DNA from: RGEC01 sp964626685
GTDB taxonomy: Bacteria; Bacteroidota; Bacteroidia; NS11-12g; UBA955
NCBI GenBank assembly: GCA_964626685.1
Contig: CAZVJY010000012.1
Span: forward strand, 1-54,044
Length of the DNA: 54,044 bases
Direction of reading: 5' to 3'
Shown one piece after another: positions 1 to 8,437 of this stretch. A program made the position numbers and the translations under genes. Position 1 is the first letter of the stretch. Each line of letters opens with the position of its first letter. The notes below the pieces were generated by a model. That model saw only the letters and a program-made list of their open reading frames with translations. It was not told the origin of the DNA and ran no database searches.

Positions 1-1048
1 CATCTATCTTGAAGCAAATGCGGTCTCCTTCGCAGACTTTGACACTTGTGGGACCTAAAAGCCTGGGAGCGTTATTGTATCCGCAATCCGAAAGAACAAT
101 TAGTTGCATATCCCGTCGCGTTCGACCGATATTGAGCCATACCCCTGTTGCACTGTCTCTTCGAAATTCCGATATCTCAATAACCACTACTCCTATCTCA
201 TCACACTTGGTTGGCGTAAACACAATATCGCCTGTTCCTTCATCGAAAAAGAAACCACGAGGTGGATTCGTATTGGGATTGGGGGTACAACTTACGCTTC
301 CGATAGGAATGCAAAAAGGAGTCATAGGAAACCTGAATGTAAATGGATTCTTGTAACTTACACTGTTATTTGGCAGCGTATTTATTCCACTTACCAGCCT
401 GTATGACAACGAATCAAAATCGACGGTATCGATAGCTCCATTGTTGAAATAATACGTTTGGTTACAACATAAATAACCGACAGGCTGATTGGATAAAATT
501 GGACTTGAATTGCACTTGTTGGTAGTTTTGGGTATGTTGCAAATATTGATCATACAGGTAGCCCAGAAATCTGTACCTCCGGGACCATTAAGTGTTGTAA
601 TTGCATCATTCCGGCAACACTGTCCTATGGCAAATGTAACCTCGCAACAATTAGGATTATTCCTAAAATTGCTTAACGGGGCTACATTAAAATCAACTAT
701 TGTCTCAAAAGTATGCTCTTCAACACCTTGTCCGGTAAAATTGGTGTTTTGCGGATTGCAGGGCTGCGCTGCGGTTGAACAACGGGGCGTCACGTCGCGG
801 ATGCCCGTGCGGCTGATAGACAAACCAACATTACCACAGGAGTTACCTCCATTCAACCCGGCATACGCTCGGAAAGTCGGGTTATTAAAGCTAATTCCCT
901 TACAATCCCTGTAAACTTTGGCGATAATACGATACCTTCCGTTACCAAGACATCGGTAGGAAACATCCGCTCCCATCATGTGGGTAGCACTCAAATTGTC
1001 GTAAAGACCCATAAACAGGGCCATTGCAAACAGTATTTTTCTTATCAT
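1..1048 (-). CDS. Secreted adhesin-like protein, N-terminal part (cut by window edge)
   Basis: The minus strand is open from an ATG at 1048 to the left edge (349 codons, no stop), so only the N-terminal part is present. Residues 1-20 form a signal peptide (MIRKILFAMALFMGLYDNLS), followed by ATHMMGADVSYRC and then VYRDCKG. This opening is one I recall from very large Bacteroidota surface proteins that usually end in a gliding-motility or type IX secretion sorting domain; that end is outside the window. The visible part is rich in Cys (several CC pairs), Asn, Thr and Gly, as expected of an extracellular beta-rich domain. The function is unknown. Export and surface location are inferred from the signal peptide and family resemblance. 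Confidence 0.75.
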   Translation of the reverse strand, partial: MIRKILFAMALFMGLYDNLSATHMMGADVSYRCLGNGRYRIIAKVYRDCKGISFNNPTFRAYAGLNGGNSCGNVGLSISRTGIRDVTPRCSTAAQPCNPQNTNFTGQGVEEHTFETIVDFNVAPLSNFRNNPNCCEVTFAIGQCCRNDAITTLNGPGGTDFWATCMINICNIPKTTNKCNSSPILSNQPVGYLCCNQTYYFNNGAIDTVDFDSLSYRLVSGINTLPNNSVSYKNPFTFRFPMTPFCIPIGSVSCTPNPNTNPPRGFFFDEGTGDIVFTPTKCDEIGVVVIEISEFRRDSATGVWLNIGRTRRDMQLIVLSDCGYNNAPRLLGPTSVKVCEGDRICFKID

Positions 1049-1070
1049 AAGCGATTCAATCTTGACGGAT

Positions 1071-1086
1071 TGTCATGTATTTGACA
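1071..1086. repeat. Inverted repeat TGTCA-N6-TGACA
   Basis: A perfect 5-bp inverted repeat with a 6-base centre lies in the divergent intergenic region (1049-1269), 23 bases before the start of the left-edge secreted-protein gene. The position suits an operator, but the arms are short and chance is possible. Confidence 0.3.
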
Positions 1087-1250
1087 TTAACACACTATCC
1101 ATCGTTGCCTCAAAAATAGGAATTTTTTACCATCCAAGCAAAGTATTGACCAAATCGATAACTGTGATTTTTAACTTTTACAACACTATGATAGACTTAA
1201 TACTATAAATGGTGCTTTGTTTTCGAACTCACAGTTTGAATCAAATACAC

Positions 1251-1258
1251 TAATTTTG
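1251..1258 (+). promoter_or_regulatory. TAATTTTG, -7 promoter element of the aminopeptidase P gene
   Basis: Exact match to the Bacteroidota -7 element TAnnTTTG, ending 11 bases before the ATG at 1270. Confidence 0.65.
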
Positions 1259-1269
1259 CTACCACTACC

Positions 1270-2550
1270 ATGAAATATAAATCCGTTCCTTCATCGCTAT
1301 TTATTAAGAACAGAAAAAAATTCACTGCTTCGATGAAACCTGGATCTGTCGCTGTTTTTCACAGCAATGATGAAGTTCCGAAAAATGGTGATGCATACTA
1401 CAAATTCAAACAAAATTCTGATTTGTTTTACCTAACGGGAATTGATCAGGAAGATACTGTTTTGGTATTGTTTCCGGATAGCCCAAATCCCCTGTTCAGG
1501 GAGATGCTGTTTATCAAGGAAACCTCTGAACAAATTGCAGTTTGGGATGGCGCCAGGCTCATGCCTGAAGAAGCTGCAGCAGTGAGCGGAATTGAACGGG
1601 TTTTCTGGTATCATGATTTCAAGAAAACCGTACACGCCGCATTCCTACTCGCTGAAACGATATATCTTAATTTGAATGAAAATGACCGTTCAGTAGATGT
1701 AGTTCCTGCCAATCCATTTCGCTTCGCGCATGAAATCAAATACCGCTACCCTGCCCACAACATCGCGCGCAGTGCACCCATATTGGCTAATTGCCGTATG
1801 GTAAAAGAGCAAGAGGAAATAGACCTCATCACGGAAGCAGTAAACATTACCAGAGCAGGATTTGAGCGCCTGCTGACATTTGTAAAGCCGGGGGTTTGGG
1901 AATATGAAATCGAGGCTGAACTCGTTCATGAATTTATCAGGCGCCGTTCTTCGGGTTTTGCCTTTGATCCTATAATTGGTAGCGGCTCCAGTGCCTGCGT
2001 GCTGCACTATATTGAAAACAACAAACAGTGTAAAGATGGTGATTTGCTGTTATTGGATTTTGGAGCAGAATATGCCAATTACAACGGAGATCTGACAAGA
2101 TGCCTGCCCGTAAACGGTAGGTTCACCCCCAGGCAAAAAGCCATATACAATGCCGTATTACACGTTCACCGTGCCGCTGCAGGTTTACTTAAACCCGGGA
2201 AAAAACTTCCGGATTACCACCAGGAAGTTTGCGAAGTGATGACGGAACAACTGGTCAATCTCGGTTTAATAACCATGGACGATGTAAAAAAAGATAAGCG
2301 TGCTTTTGCCAAATATTTCATGCACGGAACCAGCCACCACCTTGGCCTGGATGTACACGATACCATGCACCGATTTGGAGAACTTCAGGTAGGCAATGTG
2401 CTAACCATTGAGCCCGGAATTTATGTTCCGGAGGAAGGGATTGGCGTCAGGATTGAGAATGATGTACTGCTTAAGGCCGACGGCATTCATGACTTTATGG
2501 CCGGATTGCCCATCGAAGCAGAAGAGATTGAAGAATTGATGAACCGCTAA
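1270..2550 (+). CDS. pepP: Xaa-Pro aminopeptidase (aminopeptidase P, M24B)
   Basis: Cytoplasmic metallopeptidase that removes an N-terminal residue preceding proline. The 426-aa length is usual for the family. The N-terminal half is the AMP_N creatinase-like domain (roughly 1-150) and the C-terminal half is the pita-bread M24 fold. All five expected dinuclear metal ligands are visible: Asp263 (LLLDFGAE), Asp274 (NGDLTR), His356 (HGTSHHLGLDVHD), Glu381 (LTIEPGIY) and Glu396 (RIENDV). The ATG at 1270 follows a TAATTTTG promoter by 11 bases, which supports the start. It is convergent with pcm, with only 4 bases between the stop codons. It looks intact and active. Confidence 0.93.
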   Translation: MKYKSVPSSLFIKNRKKFTASMKPGSVAVFHSNDEVPKNGDAYYKFKQNSDLFYLTGIDQEDTVLVLFPDSPNPLFREMLFIKETSEQIAVWDGARLMPEEAAAVSGIERVFWYHDFKKTVHAAFLLAETIYLNLNENDRSVDVVPANPFRFAHEIKYRYPAHNIARSAPILANCRMVKEQEEIDLITEAVNITRAGFERLLTFVKPGVWEYEIEAELVHEFIRRRSSGFAFDPIIGSGSSACVLHYIENNKQCKDGDLLLLDFGAEYANYNGDLTRCLPVNGRFTPRQKAIYNAVLHVHRAAAGLLKPGKKLPDYHQEVCEVMTEQLVNLGLITMDDVKKDKRAFAKYFMHGTSHHLGLDVHDTMHRFGELQVGNVLTIEPGIYVPEEGIGVRIENDVLLKADGIHDFMAGLPIEAEEIEELMNR

Positions 2551-2554
2551 CGTT

Positions 2555-3223
2555 TCAGCTCCAGCCCTCTTTTCCTTTGAGCGGCACGAAACGAAAAGGG
2601 CCAAACGACTCTTTACCAATGGATCCATCGCTTTTTTTAGTATAACGATACATCGTTTGTGAATCGGGTTTATCTCCAATAGGAATAACGAGTTTACCTC
2701 CCACTTTCAGTTGCTCTAAGAGATTTTTTGGTACCTCCGGAGCGCCGGCAGTAACGATGATGGCATCGTAGGGTGCAGAAGCGGGTAAACCCAGCGTACC
2801 GTCTCCATGAAAACACTGAATCTGGTTGTCCAGAATTTTAAGCACTTTAAGGGCTTCTTTCAGCAACGGAAGTACCGTTTCGATGGTAAAAACATGTGCA
2901 CCCATTGCCGACAGCACAGCAGCCTGATAACCACTGCCCGTGCCAATTTCCAGTACTTTATCCCCAGGTTTTATTTGCAATAGCTGGCTTTGAAAAGCGA
3001 CCGTGTAGGGCTGTGAAATGGTCTGTCCGTGACCGATAGGAAACGGAGCATCACGGTAAACGAATTGTTCAAAATCTTTCGGAAAAAACAATTGTCTGGG
3101 CACCCGACCAATCGCTTGCAGAACCTGCTCATCGGCAATACCTTTCTGCCTTAGCTCGGATACGAGCTGATTTCGCCTGCCCGCCATTACAGGACTTTCA
3201 GATATGGTTGGGGTTGTAAACAT
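2555..3223 (-). CDS. pcm: Protein-L-isoaspartate O-methyltransferase
   Basis: Methylates isoaspartyl residues in aged proteins using S-adenosylmethionine, the first step of their repair. At 222 aa it is of normal family length. The family signature GHGQTISQP is at residues 64-72 and SAM-binding motif I (VLEIGTGSGYQ) at about 90-100. A post-motif stretch DAIIVTAGAPEVP and the late GGKLVIPIG are also typical. The start is an ATG at 3223, 89 bases from the divergent neighbour at 3313. I saw no exact TAnnTTTG box before it. Confidence 0.93.
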   Translation of the reverse strand: MFTTPTISESPVMAGRRNQLVSELRQKGIADEQVLQAIGRVPRQLFFPKDFEQFVYRDAPFPIGHGQTISQPYTVAFQSQLLQIKPGDKVLEIGTGSGYQAAVLSAMGAHVFTIETVLPLLKEALKVLKILDNQIQCFHGDGTLGLPASAPYDAIIVTAGAPEVPKNLLEQLKVGGKLVIPIGDKPDSQTMYRYTKKSDGSIGKESFGPFRFVPLKGKEGWS

Positions 3224-3312
3224 GTGTTAGAAACCGATAAAAATAATTTTAATAATGACCTGCAATTTTGCTGCAGGTTACAAAAATAAGAGAGGCGTCT
3301 TCAATAATTTGC

Positions 3313-4275
3313 ATGAAACTGAAAACTGTCATTTTAGGCACACAAAGAAAAGCTGAGATTTTCGCACATCTTTTGCAGGACAGCGCGGTTTTTCAATTTA
3401 GCGGCTACTACGATCCTGACCACGAGATGAACGCGGATTCCGCAGGGAACCTGCTGTATATATTTGAGCTGGCGGAAAAGGCGGATATTTTCATCATTGA
3501 CAGGCATGTGAGACACATTGATTCAGCCATGATTGAAAACCTTACGCGTCTCGGAAAACACATTTTGCTTGACGGATTTTTGATAAACAACATCGGATTT
3601 ACGGAACAGCTCATGCGTTTGCACTCAGAAAGCGGCAATTGCTTTCACATAGCCAACACCTTATACAACAAACCACTTTACACGACAGCATCTCAGTTTG
3701 TGAGAAAGCCCCGGTTTATCAAACTGGAGAAAGAATGCAGGCCCCCTGCTCCAGGTGGTTTCGAGACATGGCTTTTCAGAGAACTTGCACAGGATCTGGA
3801 CCTCGTCATCAGAACTGCGCAGTGCGGGATAAGGGATGTATCTGCCCGACCTCTATTTTTATTCGGGAAAAATCCGGACTTACTCAATATTCACATTGAA
3901 TTCGACAATGACTCCGTTTGCCATATTTCTGCAGGAAGGGCTGTTGAGCCGGGTACACACCGCCTCAAGATTTACCAGCAAGATCGATTGTTTTCTCTGG
4001 ATTTTGCTGAAAACACCCTGAATGAATACAGACAAACGGAGAATAAAGACCAGCTTACTTTTCTTGAAGAAACGGAATCACAACAGCAGCAGGAACTGAC
4101 ACTAATCCAACGTCCTGTAATCCCTTTTGACGCCTGGAAAATGGAGTTCCGGAATTTTGAAGAAAACATTTTAAAGGGCCTCACTCCCCTGACATCACTG
4201 GAAAACATGCTGGAAGTAAACAGGCTGGCTACATTAATTACGGAAAAGGTTCAAAGGCGCTACCACGAAGTGTAG
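3313..4275 (+). CDS. Gfo/Idh/MocA-like protein with degenerate cofactor site
   Basis: A 320-aa protein from the ATG at 3313. An upstream in-frame start at 3268 is less likely because the AT-rich element TAATTTG sits directly before 3313. The layout resembles Gfo/Idh/MocA oxidoreductases: a Rossmann-like first third (KTVILGT, then GYYDPD, then ADIFIIDRHVRH) followed by an alpha/beta second domain. The usual glycine-rich NAD(P) loop GxGxxG is replaced by GTQRKA, and the catalytic EKP after GKH is replaced by LDGFL (GKHILLDGFL). It may therefore be a non-catalytic relative. Its substrate is unknown. It lies 53 bases before a lipoprotein gene on the same strand. The family call is moderately sure; loss of activity is inference. 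Confidence 0.6.
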   Translation: MKLKTVILGTQRKAEIFAHLLQDSAVFQFSGYYDPDHEMNADSAGNLLYIFELAEKADIFIIDRHVRHIDSAMIENLTRLGKHILLDGFLINNIGFTEQLMRLHSESGNCFHIANTLYNKPLYTTASQFVRKPRFIKLEKECRPPAPGGFETWLFRELAQDLDLVIRTAQCGIRDVSARPLFLFGKNPDLLNIHIEFDNDSVCHISAGRAVEPGTHRLKIYQQDRLFSLDFAENTLNEYRQTENKDQLTFLEETESQQQQELTLIQRPVIPFDAWKMEFRNFEENILKGLTPLTSLENMLEVNRLATLITEKVQRRYHEV

Positions 4276-4328
4276 GTGCATTCCAAATAACTTTTGAGTT
4301 GCGGGCAATAGTGTTGTATTTTCGCAGC

Positions 4329-5219
4329 ATGGGCCTTCGATTTTTGCTGCCGGTACTTGCTGTCATATTCACCCTTTTATCAGGTTGTGACCGTGAAGCA
4401 GAAACAATACCGGCCTATATCCGAATAGATTCAGTCAGTGTAAGTACTACCGCAGCCCAGGGGAATGGCATTCATGAAATTTCGGCAGTGAATGTATACA
4501 TGGATGAGCAGTTTATTGGCCTGTTTGAGATTCCTTCCACCATACCCGTGCTATTTTCAGGCAGGCGAAAACTGTCCATCATTCCATCAGTTCGACTAAA
4601 CGGTGCTCAAAACCAGCACGTAATTCACAGGCTGTTTAATAGAACGGATACTTTCATAGATTTGGAGGCAGGTAAAATTACCCATGCGGGCAATATCAGA
4701 CTAACATATAAAAACAACGTTGAATTTGCATGGCTGGAAGATTTCGAGGACAATAACAGCAGCCTGATTCGTTTGTTTTCATCAGCAGGAGACACATCTT
4801 ACATTGCTACTGAACCTTTTTCTTTAAAAGGGCGATATTCGGGCAACACGCGCTGCATGAAGGTGGTAATGTCTGCTGCAGACACGGCCAAAGTTATCGA
4901 TATGGCCTCTTTCAAGTTTTTTGGCAATCTGCCATTCATGGGCACTGACATTATGTTTGAGTTCGATATTAAAACGCCTGTTCCTGTTCAAATGGCAATG
5001 ATTCGCAAAAACAGTTCAGGCAAGCTGTATCTTCCATATGTTTATATTTTTGAGACCGGCAATTCCTGGAAACGTTTTTATGTCAACCTAATATATGAGC
5101 TTTACAATCAGCCCGGAGATACAGAGATTCAGCTGATGATCAGCCCCATGAAACCTGCAGAGCTGAAAACGGCTCAGGAGATATTTATAGACAACATCAG
5201 ATTCAGCTATCCGAAATGA
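4329..5219 (+). CDS. Putative lipoprotein of unknown function
   Basis: Starting at the ATG at 4329 gives a 296-aa protein with a clear lipoprotein signal, MGLRFLLPVLAVIFTLLSGC, with Cys20 as the predicted lipidated residue. An in-frame start 10 codons earlier exists, but the promoter-like TATTTTCG (one mismatch to TAnnTTTG) lies within that extension. The mature part is beta-rich, with repeated short hydrophobic strands and motifs such as FAWLEDFED and EIFIDNIRF, suggesting jelly-roll or carbohydrate-binding-like folds; I do not recognise the family. It overlaps the next gene, a sugar transferase, by 4 bases (ATGA), which implies translational coupling. A role in surface polysaccharide assembly or display is inferred from that coupling only. 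Confidence 0.75.
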   Translation: MGLRFLLPVLAVIFTLLSGCDREAETIPAYIRIDSVSVSTTAAQGNGIHEISAVNVYMDEQFIGLFEIPSTIPVLFSGRRKLSIIPSVRLNGAQNQHVIHRLFNRTDTFIDLEAGKITHAGNIRLTYKNNVEFAWLEDFEDNNSSLIRLFSSAGDTSYIATEPFSLKGRYSGNTRCMKVVMSAADTAKVIDMASFKFFGNLPFMGTDIMFEFDIKTPVPVQMAMIRKNSSGKLYLPYVYIFETGNSWKRFYVNLIYELYNQPGDTEIQLMISPMKPAELKTAQEIFIDNIRFSYPK

Positions 5220-6628
5220 AACGCAGATTCCAAATCGCACTGCATATCATCGCTGATTTAATTTCGGCAGGTTCGGCCTGGCTCCTGTTCTTTCTTTACC
5301 GAAAACACATTGTTGAAGCGGGAAAGCATGGTTATGATATTCCGGTAAACAATGATTTGAAGCTGTATGCAGGTTTACTGGCCATACCTTTGATGTGGCT
5401 GCTGATTTATGCAGGCAGCGGATATTACAAGAACATTTTCAGAAGAAGCCGCCTTCGTGAAGTGGAAAGAACCTTCATTTCTGGCATTGTCGGTAGTTTA
5501 ATTGTCTTCTTTTTACTCATTCTAGACGACAGTGTGGGTAATTACAGAGATTACTATAAGTCTCTGCTGGTATACTTCTCGCTGCATACAGGCATTACAA
5601 TGGTGCTAAGGTTGGCCTTGGTAAGCCGAACCATTTACATGATACAACACCGAAAATGGGGCTACCGAACATTGCTGGTTGGAAATGGACACAATGCAGT
5701 GAAGTTATACCGTGAATTGACAGGAGCAAAAAAATCTGAGGGATTCTTCATAGAGGGATACATTTCAGGGAAAAACCTTAACCTCTCTGACATGGGGACC
5801 CTACCCTGCCTTGGTACTAAAGAAGAGATTTCAGCAGTTATTGAAAAACACCAAATTGAAGACGTTATCATTTGTCTTGATGATGAAGAACACGACTGGG
5901 TTCCAGGACTTGTGGATCAGATCCAAAATGAAAAGGTTCATTTAAAAATTCTGCCTGACAGCTATGGAATGGTGCTGGGAATGGTTAAAATGAATAATAT
6001 TTTGGGCGCAATGCTGGTGGAGGTGGATTTTGAAGTCATGCCACAATGGCAGAAAACGGCAAAGAGATTCTTCGATATCAGCATCAGTTTGATGGCTTTG
6101 TTGATGGGGCTGCCTGTTTTTCTGCTGATTGCAATTGCAATCAAGTTGGACAGCAATGGTCCTGTTTTCTTCCGGCAGCAAAGAATAGGTTTTAAAGGCA
6201 AAACCTTCCATATTTTTAAATTCAGAAGCATGCGCACAGATGCAGAAAGCAGTGGACCACAGCTAAGCAGTGAAAAAGACCCGAGGAGAACCCATGTAGG
6301 TGCATTCCTCAGAAAATCAAGGCTTGATGAATTACCGCAATTTATTAATGTGCTTATGGGAGAAATGAGTATTGTCGGTCCCAGACCGGAAAGGAAATTT
6401 TTTATTGAACAAATTGTCAAAAAAGCTCCGTATTACGTTAGACTGCACCGGATTAAACCCGGCATTACCAGCTGGGGACAGGTCAAATTTGGCTATGCCG
6501 AAAATGTGGACCAGATGGTAGAACGCATGAAATATGATATACTGTACTTGGAAAACATGAGCCTTGGACTGGATGTTAAAATCATGATTTACACTGCCAT
6601 GATTATGATTCAGGGTCGGGGAAAATAA
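5216..6628 (+). CDS. Exopolysaccharide polyprenyl-phosphate glycosylphosphotransferase (WcaJ/CpsE type)
   Basis: Integral membrane enzyme that transfers a sugar-1-phosphate from a nucleotide sugar to undecaprenyl phosphate, starting surface polysaccharide repeat units. The 470-aa protein has an N-terminal multi-helix membrane region (about 1-150), a soluble CoA-binding-like domain (YRTLLVGNGHNAVKLYREL, about 155-270) and the C-terminal bacterial sugar transferase domain from about residue 282 (KRFFDISISL...). Core motifs are present: GPVFFRQQRIGFKGKTFHIFK, FRSMRTDAE, KSRLDELPQF, SIVGPRPE and PGITSWGQ. It overlaps the upstream lipoprotein gene by 4 bases. No other polysaccharide genes sit beside it, so it may serve a locus elsewhere. 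The sugar cannot be read from the sequence. Confidence 0.9.
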   Translation: MKRRFQIALHIIADLISAGSAWLLFFLYRKHIVEAGKHGYDIPVNNDLKLYAGLLAIPLMWLLIYAGSGYYKNIFRRSRLREVERTFISGIVGSLIVFFLLILDDSVGNYRDYYKSLLVYFSLHTGITMVLRLALVSRTIYMIQHRKWGYRTLLVGNGHNAVKLYRELTGAKKSEGFFIEGYISGKNLNLSDMGTLPCLGTKEEISAVIEKHQIEDVIICLDDEEHDWVPGLVDQIQNEKVHLKILPDSYGMVLGMVKMNNILGAMLVEVDFEVMPQWQKTAKRFFDISISLMALLMGLPVFLLIAIAIKLDSNGPVFFRQQRIGFKGKTFHIFKFRSMRTDAESSGPQLSSEKDPRRTHVGAFLRKSRLDELPQFINVLMGEMSIVGPRPERKFFIEQIVKKAPYYVRLHRIKPGITSWGQVKFGYAENVDQMVERMKYDILYLENMSLGLDVKIMIYTAMIMIQGRGK

Positions 6629-6661
6629 GGATTCTGACTATCACTTTTTTCTATAAAAACA

Positions 6662-6699
6662 TCAATCAATCAATAATGGAATTTTTTTTGATAGATTGA
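6662..6699. repeat. Imperfect inverted repeat before the ABC/HlyD/TolC operon
   Basis: Arms TCAATCAATCA (6662-6672) and TGATAGATTGA (6689-6699) are reverse complements with one mismatch, around a 16-base T-rich centre. The repeat lies about 50 bases upstream of the start at 6752, just before a TTATTTTG promoter-like box (6727-6734). It could be an operator or the end of the sugar transferase transcript. Confidence 0.35.
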
Positions 6700-6751
6700 G
6701 ATAAAACAAAACCGCATCAAAATTACTTATTTTGCAAAGACACAACAGACA

Positions 6752-8437
6752 ATGAAAGCATACCCCGAGACCCTCAGCCCGTTTAAAAGAATCTGGCGCC
6801 TTGTGGGAACTGAAAAAAGAAACATCCGTTTTCTTTACATATATGCCGTTCTGGCAGGCGCAATCAGTCTGATTGTTCCACTGGGAATTCAGGCCATCAT
6901 TGGTTTGGTTTTGGCTGGCAAACTTAGTAGCAGCTGGTTTATACTCATCGTTCTGATTACCCTGGCTATATTACTTTCCGGCCTGACAGGTCTGGCACAA
7001 CTGAGTATTCTGGAATCCATCCAAAGCAAGTTGTTTGTCCGAACTGCGTTCGATTTTTCTCAAAAACTGGCATCTGCAACCAAACTTTTAAAGAAATACA
7101 ACAGTCTTCTTGAGCTGTCTGAGAAGTTTCTGGATATCATTACTGTTCAAAAAAGCTTTAGCAAAATCCTGCTCAGTTTTACCACTTCCCTGCTTGAAAT
7201 TTTGTTTGGCATCATACTGCTTGCGATTTATCACCCGGCATTCTTATTATTTGGTTTTACCCTGCTGGTTTTGGTTGCCATTGTTCTTAGGGCAACCTAT
7301 AACAGAGGTGTTCAATCAGCCAGGTCTGAAAGCAATTATAAATTTAAAACCGCTTTTTGGCTCACAGAAATCGCGCAAAACAGGGTGACCTTTAATCTAA
7401 AACAGGAACAGAACTTTCACCTTAAAAAGACAGATGAATACCTGAAAGGGTATGTAAGCAGCCGTCAAGCACACTTTCGTATTCTATACAACCAGGCTGC
7501 CATTGCCATTGGCATGAAAGTAATTTTAACCATGGCGATGCTTTTTCTGGGAAGCTATTTGCTTGTTCGGGAAGACATAAGCCTTGGACAGTTTCTGGCT
7601 TCGGAAATACTAATTATTTCACTGGTGGATGCCGTTGGAAAACTTGTTATTTCTGTAGAATCTGTTTACGATGCAGGTATTGCCCTGGAAAAGCTGGGAT
7701 CAGTAACCGATGTGAGTATTGACGTAAGAACAGAGCACACTCCAAAAACGGATATTATTTCAGAAGCACCTTCGGTAAATTTGGTAGACCGCAAAAGCGG
7801 CAAATCTGTGGCTGTGATAAAAGCCGGGCAGAAGGTAGGGATTTGTGGAATGCCGGGCACAGGCAGAACCCGTATACTGAAAACCATTATTGGCGATATG
7901 GAAACTGAGTTCGCTTCTCAGCTAAACAATGTTCCGGTTGAAAACATATCCGGAAAAGGCCTTGGCAGTATTACCGGTATTTGTCTGCAGGGAAGCCATA
8001 TTTTTGAAGGAACGCTTGCTCAGAATATTGTGCTCGGAAATGAGCCGGATTTGACAGAACTGACCAACCTTAGCAAAGCGCTTAATTTACATAACTTTGT
8101 TTCTTCCCTTCCCGGTGGTTTTAACTATGAATTTGAATCTGAAAGTGGCATACCCAACAATATTGCACGCAAAATTCCACTGGCCCGGGCTCTTTATCAC
8201 ACTCCCCCGCTTGTCTTGATTGATGATGTGTGGAGTGCATTTACAAAGAAAGAACTTGATGCTATTTGGAATCACATTAAAAATATAAATTCCACAGTCA
8301 TTTTCATAAGCAATCAAATTCCTGTTTTATCGCAGGCAGATTCTTGTCTGTTTCTGGATGAAAATGGTCTTACTGAACTGGGTAAAATCAATGCTAACAA
8401 TGTTCCACCGGCAATAGAGGATATCACATGGCACTAA
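6752..8437 (+). CDS. ABC exporter subunit with a degenerate ATPase domain (type I secretion-like)
   Basis: A 561-aa half-transporter. Residues 1-320 carry the exporter transmembrane domain (hydrophobic blocks near 24-80 and 145-185, a further pair near 250-300), and about 335-561 are an ABC-type nucleotide-binding fold. The fold is recognisable, but its working residues are altered: Walker A reads GMPGTGRT with Arg372 in place of Lys; the signature LSGGQ is replaced by SGIPNN (465-470) before a normal PLARAL helix; Walker B is VLIDD with Asp492 where the catalytic Glu should be; the H-loop His is Asn521 (FISNQ). The Q-loop Gln413 remains and no aromatic A-loop is evident. It overlaps the HlyD gene by 10 bases and has no N-terminal C39 peptidase. 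From memory, Bacteroidota relatives also have an odd signature motif; the Walker A change is the more striking one. ATP hydrolysis is doubtful. Confidence 0.82.
   Translation: MKAYPETLSPFKRIWRLVGTEKRNIRFLYIYAVLAGAISLIVPLGIQAIIGLVLAGKLSSSWFILIVLITLAILLSGLTGLAQLSILESIQSKLFVRTAFDFSQKLASATKLLKKYNSLLELSEKFLDIITVQKSFSKILLSFTTSLLEILFGIILLAIYHPAFLLFGFTLLVLVAIVLRATYNRGVQSARSESNYKFKTAFWLTEIAQNRVTFNLKQEQNFHLKKTDEYLKGYVSSRQAHFRILYNQAAIAIGMKVILTMAMLFLGSYLLVREDISLGQFLASEILIISLVDAVGKLVISVESVYDAGIALEKLGSVTDVSIDVRTEHTPKTDIISEAPSVNLVDRKSGKSVAVIKAGQKVGICGMPGTGRTRILKTIIGDMETEFASQLNNVPVENISGKGLGSITGICLQGSHIFEGTLAQNIVLGNEPDLTELTNLSKALNLHNFVSSLPGGFNYEFESESGIPNNIARKIPLARALYHTPPLVLIDDVWSAFTKKELDAIWNHIKNINSTVIFISNQIPVLSQADSCLFLDENGLTELGKINANNVPPAIEDITWH

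Noticed and set aside
7801..8437. Idea that the ABC gene is a decaying pseudogene
   Set aside because: The frame is intact over 561 codons, with overlapping intact partner genes; losses are substitutions at key sites only.
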